This document shows, piece after piece, positions 16,429-24,326 of a stretch of 64,000 nt of DNA. The position numbers and the translations under genes were made by a program. How positions within the stretch are numbered: position 1 is the stretch's first letter; each line of letters opens with the position of its first letter. The notes under the pieces were generated by a model. It worked only from the letters and a program-made list of their open reading frames with translations, searched no databases and was not told the origin of the DNA. Source of the stretch: Candidatus Avedoeria danica (GTDB lineage Bacteria > Chloroflexota > Anaerolineae > Epilineales > Epilineaceae); NCBI GenBank assembly GCA_016703025.1, contig JADJCV010000004.1, forward strand, positions 1,677,501 through 1,741,500. The letters run 5' to 3'.

Positions 16429-17798
16429 CGAACCCGAAGTTGCCGCGCGCGCCGCGCGTGCCCGGCCACCCGATCCTCGGCTGCCTGCCCGAGTTCCGGC
16501 GCGACGCGCTGGACTACTACCGCGGCTGCCACGCGCGCTTCGGCGACGTGTTCGAAGTGCGGTTCGTGACGCAACCGGTTGTGACGATCGCCCATCCGGA
16601 CGGGATCCAGCGCGTGCTGCAGCTCAACCACCTGAACTACCAGCGGGCGCCGTTCATCAACGCCCTCTTCATCCGCCTGACCGGCATGAACCTGTTCACG
16701 CTGGACGGCCCGTCCTGGCTGGCCGAGCGGCGCCTGCTGCAGCCGGCCTTCCACCGCACCCGGATCCAGGCCTTCGGCACGACGATGGTCTCGGCGGCCG
16801 AACGCCTGCTGGACGACTGGCGCACCGCCGCGCGGGCCGCCGGCGGTACGGCCAACGTCGACATGCAGGCCGAGATGCGCCGCGTGACGATGGCCGTCGT
16901 CGGCCGGTCGCTCTTCTCGGTGGACTTCAGCGGCGATGCCGCCGAGATGGGCCGGGCGATGCTGGCCACGACGGACTTCTTCGAGTACCGCTCCCGGCGC
17001 TTCCTCGCCCCGCCCGCGTGGGTCCCGACGCGGCGCAACCGCGACCTCGCACACGCCAAGGGGGTGCTCACGGCGCGGATGCAGGCGCTCATCGACGAAC
17101 GGCGGTCCGGCGGCGAGGAACGCGACGACTTCCTCGGCCTGCTCCTCGGGCTGCGCGACGCCGAAACCGGCGAGGCGATGACGGACGTCCAGCTGCGCGA
17201 CGAGCTCGGCATCATGTTCGGCGCCGGACACGAGACGACGGCGAACACGCTCACCTGGGCCTGGCATCTCCTCACGACCCACCCGGCGGTGCTCGATCGG
17301 GCGCGCGACGAGCTGCGCCGCGTCGTCGGCGACCGCCTGCCGACGATGGACGACCTACCCGCGCTGCCCTTCCTGCGCGCCGTTGTGGACGAGACGCTCC
17401 GCCTCTTCCCGCCGGCGTGGGCGATGAGCCGCCAGGCGATCGACGATGACGAGGTGATGGGCTTCCGCGTGCCCGCCCACGTCACGCTCACGCTCCTGCC
17501 CTACCTGGCCCACCACGATCCGCGCTTCTGGGACGCCCCCGAGGCGTTCCGGCCCGAGCGCTTCCTGGACGGCGCCGGCCCGAGCCACCCCTTCGCCTAC
17601 GCCCCGTTCGGCGGCGGCCCGCGGAAGTGCATCGGCGAGCAGTTCGCGCTCACCGAAGCCCAGCTGATCCTGGCCACGCTGTTGCCGCGGGTGGAGGCGA
17701 CGCCGCTCGCCCCGGACGCGGTCGAGGCGGACACCGGGTTCACGCTGCAGGTGGCGGGGGGGCTGGCGATGGGGGTGCGGGTCACGCACGAAGCGTAG
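16425..17798 (+). CDS. Cytochrome P450
   Basis: A 457-residue soluble P450. The oxygen-activating I-helix motif is AGHETT (267-272), the K-helix ExxR is ETLR, and the heme-ligand loop is FGGGPRKCIG with the thiolate ligand Cys402. The PERF motif is FRPERFL. The N-terminus (PRVPGHPILGCLPEFRRDALDYY) lacks a membrane anchor. The sequence resembles bacterial fatty-acid or terpene hydroxylases of the CYP102/CYP110-like type. The substrate is unknown; no terpene or polyketide genes are adjacent. Confidence 0.95.
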   Translation: MTNPKLPRAPRVPGHPILGCLPEFRRDALDYYRGCHARFGDVFEVRFVTQPVVTIAHPDGIQRVLQLNHLNYQRAPFINALFIRLTGMNLFTLDGPSWLAERRLLQPAFHRTRIQAFGTTMVSAAERLLDDWRTAARAAGGTANVDMQAEMRRVTMAVVGRSLFSVDFSGDAAEMGRAMLATTDFFEYRSRRFLAPPAWVPTRRNRDLAHAKGVLTARMQALIDERRSGGEERDDFLGLLLGLRDAETGEAMTDVQLRDELGIMFGAGHETTANTLTWAWHLLTTHPAVLDRARDELRRVVGDRLPTMDDLPALPFLRAVVDETLRLFPPAWAMSRQAIDDDEVMGFRVPAHVTLTLLPYLAHHDPRFWDAPEAFRPERFLDGAGPSHPFAYAPFGGGPRKCIGEQFALTEAQLILATLLPRVEATPLAPDAVEADTGFTLQVAGGLAMGVRVTHEA

Positions 17799-17926
17799 CG
17801 CCACGCCGAAACGCCCTACTTGCGCACCCTCAGCCTGCCCCACACCCATCGCCCCGCCCACCACGCCGCCGCCGGGGCTTCCCCAGGCGGCGGCGTGCGC
17901 AGACGTCGACTGACTACTCTATCAAC

Positions 17927-20092
17927 TCAGCGGCGGTTCATCCACGGCAGGTAGATGTCCAGCGGGGCGGCATCCATGACATCGACGGTGACCGTTGCGC
18001 CCGTCTGCTCGGACGGGATCGTGGCCGGCTGCGGTTCGGTATCGTCCACCAGCACCACCTCCGGCAGCGTCACCTGGCTGGTGCCGCCGGCGCGGCCGCG
18101 CAGCGTGATCGTGCCGAGCAGGCCGCTGCCGTTCGCGCCGGTGGCGGGCGCCGTCTGGGTGACGCTCAGGTCGATGGTGCCGGCGGTGTTGTCGGCGCGG
18201 TTCAGCAGCACGAAGCTGTTGATCGGGTCGAGGAACTCGCCCACCGACACCTGCACGCCGTCATCGCTTGGGCTCACGTCCTTGACCTGGAGCATCGTGG
18301 GATCGAACCGCAACTGCACGCGGTAGCCGTACAGGCGCGACACGTCGTCGACGCGCAGCTCCAAGGGGATGTCGACGCCCAACCCGTCGGCGCGCGCCTC
18401 GCCCGGCACGAGGCGGACGCGCACGGCTTGCGCAATTCGCGCCGGCGCGGCGAGCCTGTCGTGGGCCAATAGCGAGTGGGCTAGCAGTGCCGGCCACGGG
18501 CCAGGCGCCACTTTGAGCATGTTGAACTGCACGCCGGTCATGTCCAGGATGTTGACGGTCTTGTCGTCGGTGATGTCGCAGGCGGTGAGCCAGCGCGGGT
18601 TGGGACCCGTCATGTTGTACTTGAGGTTGAAGCGCTGGCCGATCATGACCGCGTCGACAATGTCCACCCGATCGTCCTTGTCGAAGTCGCCCGCCAGCAG
18701 CTTCACCTTGGGCCACTTCAACGTGCCGGTGGCGCTGGCCGGAATGAGCCGCTGCGTCCGCAAGTAGCTCGGGTGCGTCACGTCCACCGGCCGGCCCACC
18801 GGCACGCCGGAGAGTGTGAACTTCCCGGTGGCATCGGTGAGCACGCAGTTCCCGCTGCTACAGACCCGCGCCCCGGCGCTCGTCGGCCTGCGCTCGAGCT
18901 CGACCTGGCCTTCGACGTTCGCCGCCGGCCCGGAGAGCACGGTGATAAGCGCGTTCTCGGTCTTGGTCGGGATGGCCAAGGACTGCGGGTCGGAGAGGAC
19001 GGTCTCGGTGATCGCCAACAAGGACTTGCCCGGGCCGGCGCCGCGCATCACCACGTGCGCGACGGTGCCGGCGCCGTTCACGCCCGCCTTCTCGCCGGTG
19101 AGCGTGAAGAAGTACTCCAAGCGGCCGGTGGCGTTGTTGGCGACGTTGCGCAGGACCGTGTCCGGCTTCGGAAAATCAGCCGGGACGATCTGCGCGCCCG
19201 GGCGGCCCGGGTCCTGGTCCACCACCTGTACCACGCGCGGATCGTAGGTCACCGCCAGCTGGCCGCCGTACAGGTCGACCATCTTGCGCGCCTTGAGGTC
19301 GATCGTGAACACGGCGCTGCTCCCGACCGTCATCGTGTAAGGGTCGAGGTACAGCGTCGAGCGCGAAACGCCGCCGATGCCGCCTGCCGCGCCGGCGCTG
19401 GCCATGCAAAAGCGATTCGTCGGCTGCAGCGCGCAGTAGCGCCGCGCCGCGCCCTCAAGCGACACCTTGGCCAGCTCCACGCCGCCCAACTCGACGTCGA
19501 CGATGCGCACCGAGCTGACGCGCGGGTCGAAAGGCAGGTACAGGTGCCCGTCGCCCGCGTCGCCGATGATGTGGTACGGATCGTAGAAGTGCGGGTCGAA
19601 CTGCTGGAGTCCGGACGGTCCGTTGGGAGCTGCGGCGTTGGGCCCCCGTGCGTTGAGCGCCAGCCGCGGTCCCGGGTCCGTTGGGCGCGGGACGACCACG
19701 TTCTCGACGCGCAGCGGGTGCCAGGCGTTGACCGAGCGAAGCTTGACCCCGGCGCGGTCGTACAGCTCCAGCTGCAGCTGCGGCGGCGCCGTCCGTTGGA
19801 TGTGCGCCTTGCCTTCGAGCAGCGACGGTGGGTCGACGGTGACCTTCGTCCGTGACGTGAAGTGCAGCGCGAAGTCGAATACGTGGCTGTTGGCGTCCTC
19901 TTGCGCCGTGAAGTGCGGCAAGGGTGCCGACGCAGGGGGCGAGCCTGCCTGTTGCAGGCTGCTCGCCGTGCGGGCCTGTTGCCCGGCCGCATCGGCGACG
20001 TAGCCGACGCTCAGGACGAGGCCGACGACCACGGCGACGGCGATGGCGGCGATGGCGGCCGGACGGGTCGCGGCGCGTGTAAGGGTTTCCAT
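17927..20092 (-). CDS. Secreted cohesin-dockerin-cohesin protein
   Basis: A 721-residue secreted protein. The start at 20092 (METLTRAATRP) has GGAG 8 bp before it; a signal anchor follows (AAIAAIAVAVVVGLVLSVGYVADA). After a ~200-residue N-terminal domain, a cohesin-type beta-sandwich begins near LYLDPYTMTVGSSAVFTIDL. Then come a carboxypeptidase-regulatory-like beta domain (NVEGQVELERR...CVLTDATGKFTLSG) and a type I dockerin with two calcium loops (GDFDKDDRVDIVDAVMIG, CDITDDKTVNILDMTGV). A second cohesin-like domain ends the protein (YGYRVQLRFDPTMLQVKDVS). It is the last of three consecutive secreted-protein genes and shares its dockerin module with the first. Confidence 0.85.
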   Translation of the reverse strand: METLTRAATRPAAIAAIAVAVVVGLVLSVGYVADAAGQQARTASSLQQAGSPPASAPLPHFTAQEDANSHVFDFALHFTSRTKVTVDPPSLLEGKAHIQRTAPPQLQLELYDRAGVKLRSVNAWHPLRVENVVVPRPTDPGPRLALNARGPNAAAPNGPSGLQQFDPHFYDPYHIIGDAGDGHLYLPFDPRVSSVRIVDVELGGVELAKVSLEGAARRYCALQPTNRFCMASAGAAGGIGGVSRSTLYLDPYTMTVGSSAVFTIDLKARKMVDLYGGQLAVTYDPRVVQVVDQDPGRPGAQIVPADFPKPDTVLRNVANNATGRLEYFFTLTGEKAGVNGAGTVAHVVMRGAGPGKSLLAITETVLSDPQSLAIPTKTENALITVLSGPAANVEGQVELERRPTSAGARVCSSGNCVLTDATGKFTLSGVPVGRPVDVTHPSYLRTQRLIPASATGTLKWPKVKLLAGDFDKDDRVDIVDAVMIGQRFNLKYNMTGPNPRWLTACDITDDKTVNILDMTGVQFNMLKVAPGPWPALLAHSLLAHDRLAAPARIAQAVRVRLVPGEARADGLGVDIPLELRVDDVSRLYGYRVQLRFDPTMLQVKDVSPSDDGVQVSVGEFLDPINSFVLLNRADNTAGTIDLSVTQTAPATGANGSGLLGTITLRGRAGGTSQVTLPEVVLVDDTEPQPATIPSEQTGATVTVDVMDAAPLDIYLPWMNRR

Positions 20093-20118
20093 GGGGCTCT
20101 CCATTCCGCTGCGCTTCA

Positions 20119-21984
20119 CTAGCAGCCGCCTTCGGGGCACAGCTTGTCAAAGGTCCACCGGAAGCGGCGGATGTCGCTCGTCGTGCCGTAGTCGTTGTTG
20201 TTCATGAGGTCAAACCGCTGGTTGATCCCGTCGACGAAGCTGGCCGGGTCGGAGACCCACGTCTGTGGGGTCGGCGTCCCGCCGGGCGTCGCGGTGGCCG
20301 TGAGCGGGTTGATCGTCACCTGCGGAATGGGCCGGCACGGGCCCTGGGTGGGCCACTTCAGCTCGCCGTTGATCTTGTTCAGGTCGGCGACGTCGGCCAT
20401 GCACGCGCCGATCGAGCGGTAGACGTTGGGGAACGGGTCCGCGACGCCGTAACCGCCGTCGCAGCAGTACTCGTCGGCCAAGCCGAACACGGCGTGACCC
20501 AACTCGTGGCGCATGACGTTGGGCCCGTCGGCGCGGAGGGCGTTGACGGTGAACATCCCGCCGCCGGCCGCGTCACGGGCGTTGGAGAGCGATGGCACCG
20601 GCGCGCCGTTGCTGATCTGGCGCCGGTGGATGATCTCGGCTACGTCCGCGAACGGTTCGCGGCCGTTGCCGTCGGTGAGGCCGATGCCGTTGTTGGTGGT
20701 GCCGCCCGTGCCGGTCGCCGGCCAGCCGGGGGCGCCGGTGCGCTGCGAGACCCAGATGTTGATGCGGCTCTGGTACTGCAAGAACACGGGTTCGAGCAGC
20801 GCGCCGTTGACGACGGCGCTGGCGTCGGTCAGGAACTGGGCGTCCGTCCAGCCGTTGGCGTAGCCCGTTGCGGCGCCGACGCCCCGGTCGGTGGCGCTCG
20901 GCGCGCGGGCTACGGCGCCGCCGTCCGGGTAGATCACGATGTCGATGGCGCGTTCCTTCGGTTGCTGGTAGAGCACCGGCACGACGTTGGCACCGGGCGG
21001 AATGCCGACGGTCACCTCGCGGTAGTTGCTGGCGATGGCGACGCCGGGGTTTTCGAGCCAGCAGCCGTATTGGAACGTGGCGCCGGTCGGGTTCACGATG
21101 GCCTGGCAGCCGCCCCCGGTCGCCGGGCGGAGGCACTCGGCGGCCATCACCCGGTTCGGGTTCGCCGAGTCGGCGTTGAACCAGATCTGGAGCTTGTCGA
21201 CCGCGATCTGGCTGAAGTTGTAGATGGTCGCCAGGCCGCCGAACACCGGGCCCATGCCCGGTACGGCCGTGGGCTGGAAGCCGGTCTCGATGTCCATGGC
21301 CGCGGCGTTGATCGTCACCGGCTGGCCGGGCTGGGGCCACAGCGGACTGTGGGTGCAGCTGACCGATGTCCGGCCGACCCGGGTCGGATAGACGACATCG
21401 ACGCTGAACTCGATGCCGCCGCCCTCTTCGTCCTCGTTGCCGCCGTCGGTGATGCGCTGCCCGCAGGTGGCCTTGCCGGTCGGGAAGTTGCCGCCGACGC
21501 GGCAGGCGCCGGGGTCCTTGCCGATGACGACCGTGAGGTCGAGGGACCGACCGTCACCCGCGGTCAGGTCGACGTGGTCGTCACCGCCGCGTGCGCCGCT
21601 GTCGTAGTCCCATACTTCGATCTTCACCGGCACCAAGCTGTCCGGGGCGGCGACCTTGACGAACTGCCAGCCGGGCTCGATGCTCGTCTCGTCCTCGAAC
21701 TGCGAGGTCTCGAACTTTTGGCCGTCGATGTAGGTGATCGAATAGAAGTCGGCGTCCTCGCCGCCGACGCAGCCCGCAAACGTGTCCTCGCCGTAGCAGC
21801 CCCGCTCCCAGACTTTGTAGATGGTGACCATCACCTTGGTCTCGGTCTGGGCGCTGACCGGCGGGCGGGACAGCGCGAGCGTGAGTCCCAGCATCATGAG
21901 GCCGAGCGCCGAGTAGGCCAGCAGGCGGCGATGCCGGGCGCGGTGAACCGCGGCCCGGCGTGGTGATCCGATCGGTTGATCCAT
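20119..21984 (-). CDS. Secreted zinc metalloprotease, HExxH type (M64-like)
   Basis: A 621-residue protein starting MDQPIGSPRRA with AAGGAG 7 bp upstream, followed by a signal anchor (LLAYSALGLMMLGLTLALSRPPVSA). The catalytic motif HELGHAVFGLADEY (H493, E494, H497, D504, E505) resembles the extended zinc site of M64 IgA-protease-like peptidases. The N-terminal ~200 residues look like a beta/C2-like domain (VPVKIEVWDYDSGARGGDDH), and eight or more cysteines suggest disulfides outside the cell. A short TATPGGTPTPQ linker precedes the last 50 residues. It lies between a dockerin protein and a cohesin protein. Confidence 0.85.
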   Translation of the reverse strand: MDQPIGSPRRAAVHRARHRRLLAYSALGLMMLGLTLALSRPPVSAQTETKVMVTIYKVWERGCYGEDTFAGCVGGEDADFYSITYIDGQKFETSQFEDETSIEPGWQFVKVAAPDSLVPVKIEVWDYDSGARGGDDHVDLTAGDGRSLDLTVVIGKDPGACRVGGNFPTGKATCGQRITDGGNEDEEGGGIEFSVDVVYPTRVGRTSVSCTHSPLWPQPGQPVTINAAAMDIETGFQPTAVPGMGPVFGGLATIYNFSQIAVDKLQIWFNADSANPNRVMAAECLRPATGGGCQAIVNPTGATFQYGCWLENPGVAIASNYREVTVGIPPGANVVPVLYQQPKERAIDIVIYPDGGAVARAPSATDRGVGAATGYANGWTDAQFLTDASAVVNGALLEPVFLQYQSRINIWVSQRTGAPGWPATGTGGTTNNGIGLTDGNGREPFADVAEIIHRRQISNGAPVPSLSNARDAAGGGMFTVNALRADGPNVMRHELGHAVFGLADEYCCDGGYGVADPFPNVYRSIGACMADVADLNKINGELKWPTQGPCRPIPQVTINPLTATATPGGTPTPQTWVSDPASFVDGINQRFDLMNNNDYGTTSDIRRFRWTFDKLCPEGGC

Positions 21985-22042
21985 CAGGTCGCTCCTTCGG
22001 TTCGAATGGGGCATAGGTGCGATTGGGGCGTGCCAGCGGGCC

Positions 22043-24004
22043 TTATGGCCACGGGCTGGGCGCCGTCTTGAGCAGGTTGAACTGCACGCCGACCATGTCG
22101 CGGATGTCGATCACGTCGTCGTCGGTGATGTCGCAGGCATCGAGCCACGGTGGCCCGGGCCGGGTGGGGTCGTAGCGCAGGTTGAAGCGCTGGCCGACCA
22201 TGGTCGCATCGTCCACCTCCACCTTGCCGTCCTGGTTCAGGTCGCCGGAGAGCAGCGTCAGCGGCGGCGCGTCCACCGTCGCGCCTTCGGCCGGGGCCTC
22301 GAACGGCCGTTCGGACCGCAGATAACTTGGGTGCGTCGCGACCAGCGCCAGGCCGGCGCGTCGAACTGTGGACGTGAGCTGGTAGGCGCCGGCCGCGTCG
22401 GTGGTGGCGCACGATGCCAACACGCACACCGTCGCCCCGGCGTTGCTGCCGCGTCGCTCCAGCCGCACCCGGCCGCGAACGGTGTAGCCCGCGGCGGTCG
22501 CGGTCGGCGTGGCCGTCGGGCTGGGGGTGGTGGTGGGGCTGGGTGTCACGGTCGGGCTGGGGCTGGCGGTGAGGGTCGCCGTCGGGCTAGCGGTTGCCGT
22601 CACCGTCGCGGTCGCCATCGCCGTGGCGGTCGTCGACGGCGTGGGCGACGCAGCCTCAACTTCGTTGAGGTAGCGGACCAGCGCCAGCCGGGCCGAGAGG
22701 TCCGGCGGCTGCGCGTAGCCGGCGGCCACCGCGCGGCCGTCGGGCTGCAGAGCGAGCCCGTAGGCCTCGTTGCGCAGCGCGGCGCCGAAGGTGGTGGTCA
22801 CCAGGCCGGCGGAACCGAAGCTGGGATCGAGGTCGCCGCTCGGCAGCAGCCGCAGCATGAGGATCGCCGACGTGCCGCCGCCACTGTACTGTGCGCCCGC
22901 CACCAGCGTTCGGTTCAGCCTGTCCGCCGCGACGCCGAATCCGCCCTGGCTAGCCTGGTCGCCGGCGGCCGGCACCACCAGTCGGCCGTCAGTGTTGAAC
23001 GTGTCGTCCAGCGTCCCGTCCGCCAACAGCCGGGCCACCCCCAGGTGCTCGTTGTTCTCGCCGGTCAGGACGACCTTGCCGTCGGCCTGCAACGCCATGG
23101 CCAAACAGGTGTCGAACTGGCCGGTTTGGTCGAAGTGAAACAGCGCCAGGCCGCTTTGGCCGAACGAGTTGTCGCGCGCGGCGCCGTTGGCCCAGTACTT
23201 GGCCACGACGCACTGCGCGCTCGAGCCGGGGCTGTCCCCGTAGTCGTTGTAGCCGGCCACCAGAAGTCGGCCGCTGGGCAGCCGGAGCAGCGCCCGCGCC
23301 ACCACCGGCGCGAACAGCTCGTGGTGCCAGCCGTTGTCGCCGAAGCCGCCGTCGGGTTCGCCGGTCGACGTGAGGCGCAGGATGCTGAACGTTGCGGCAC
23401 GGCCGGTGCGGGCCAGGCGGTCCACCAGGACGAACACGCTGTCGCCCGGCCCGGCCGCCAGCCCGCGAACCAGCGTCGTGGCGTCGGACTCGAACGGGCC
23501 GTCGACCCAGCCGCCCTCGCCGAAGGTCGGGTCCAGCGCGCCGCCTTCCAGGTAGCGCGCGATCAGGTAGCTGTTCCCGTCGTCCCCGCCCACCACCACC
23601 CGGCCGTCGGGCAGCGGCAGGACCGCGCGGGCGGGGCCAGTCAGCGAGCAGTCGTCGTTGCTGCACCGATACGTCCCATGGACCCGGTAGCCGTTGCCGA
23701 AGAAAGCCGTGTCCGGCTGGCCGGATGCCAGATGCCGGGCCACCACCCAAATCAGGCCGTCGAACGGGTTGCCGTTGGGCGCGTAGCCGCCGGCGGTGAC
23801 GATCCGGCCGGCGGGGTCGATCGCCACGGCATTGGCGGCCAGCCCGCCGACGAGGGCAAGGGTTGCCCGCCCGCCGGTGCCGAACGAAGGGTCCAGCTCG
23901 TCGCCGGCAGCCGGGGCGCCCCGGGCGACCGAGGACCACGCGCCGGCCGCCACCGCCAGTGCGGCCAGCACACCGGCGGTCCAGTGCGAACGACGGTGGA
24001 TCAT
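22043..24004 (-). CDS. Secreted Delta-60 repeat protein with C-terminal dockerin
   Basis: A 653-residue secreted protein (start MIHRRSHW, GGAGG 10 bp upstream; signal AGVLAALAVAAGAWSSVARGA). Residues ~35-430 contain repeated Delta-60 units of the form LDPSFGTGGRATL...AIDPAGRIVTAGG and LDDTFNTDGRLVVP, which build a beta-propeller-like fold. A Thr/Pro/Ser linker (~440-500) leads to a regulatory-like beta domain and a dockerin pair (GDLNQDGKVEVDDATMVG, CDITDDDVIDIRDMVGV), closely matching the dockerin of the third gene. It is first in the three-gene secreted cluster. Confidence 0.88.
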   Translation of the reverse strand: MIHRRSHWTAGVLAALAVAAGAWSSVARGAPAAGDELDPSFGTGGRATLALVGGLAANAVAIDPAGRIVTAGGYAPNGNPFDGLIWVVARHLASGQPDTAFFGNGYRVHGTYRCSNDDCSLTGPARAVLPLPDGRVVVGGDDGNSYLIARYLEGGALDPTFGEGGWVDGPFESDATTLVRGLAAGPGDSVFVLVDRLARTGRAATFSILRLTSTGEPDGGFGDNGWHHELFAPVVARALLRLPSGRLLVAGYNDYGDSPGSSAQCVVAKYWANGAARDNSFGQSGLALFHFDQTGQFDTCLAMALQADGKVVLTGENNEHLGVARLLADGTLDDTFNTDGRLVVPAAGDQASQGGFGVAADRLNRTLVAGAQYSGGGTSAILMLRLLPSGDLDPSFGSAGLVTTTFGAALRNEAYGLALQPDGRAVAAGYAQPPDLSARLALVRYLNEVEAASPTPSTTATAMATATVTATASPTATLTASPSPTVTPSPTTTPSPTATPTATAAGYTVRGRVRLERRGSNAGATVCVLASCATTDAAGAYQLTSTVRRAGLALVATHPSYLRSERPFEAPAEGATVDAPPLTLLSGDLNQDGKVEVDDATMVGQRFNLRYDPTRPGPPWLDACDITDDDVIDIRDMVGVQFNLLKTAPSPWP

Positions 24005-24326
24005 CACGGGTGTACCTCCGTCACGGTGCGTTCCACATCGGATGTTCCAAGACAGTTTCGCTCCAATCCACAGTGACCCTAACGGATCTGCCATCCCATC
24101 GCGTGTCTTGGCATCAGCCTATGGCACGGGGCTTCGATCCCGAGGGCCTTCCTACCGAAATCTTTTCAACTTCGGTTGCATTGGCACCACGGCAGCGCTT
24201 TCCACGCTTATCGTGCGTACCACGGACCGCCTGACCCGGGGCTGGGACGAGATCTAGAGTCGCCGATTCCGGCGGGGGGCGATTGTGCTTCCTGTCCCCG
24301 GTCGGCTGCCTGCAAGGAGATTGGAT
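24005..24326. other. Divergent intergenic region
   Basis: This 322-bp stretch separates the minus-strand secreted cluster from the plus-strand beta-helix gene and must hold promoters for both. It is less GC-rich than its surroundings. I see a ribosome site AAGGAGA (24314-24320) for the right-hand gene and no convincing RNA gene or repeat. Confidence 0.5.

Noticed and set aside
14400..17798. A 1132-codon open frame across the permease, FHA, HAD and P450 genes
   Set aside because: Only the last 457 codons (P450) show family motifs; the rest is Arg/Gly/Ala-rich antisense or off-frame translation typical of high-GC DNA.
22490..22650. CRISPR-like repeats on the minus strand
   Set aside because: These encode the TPTPT linker of the Delta-60 protein.
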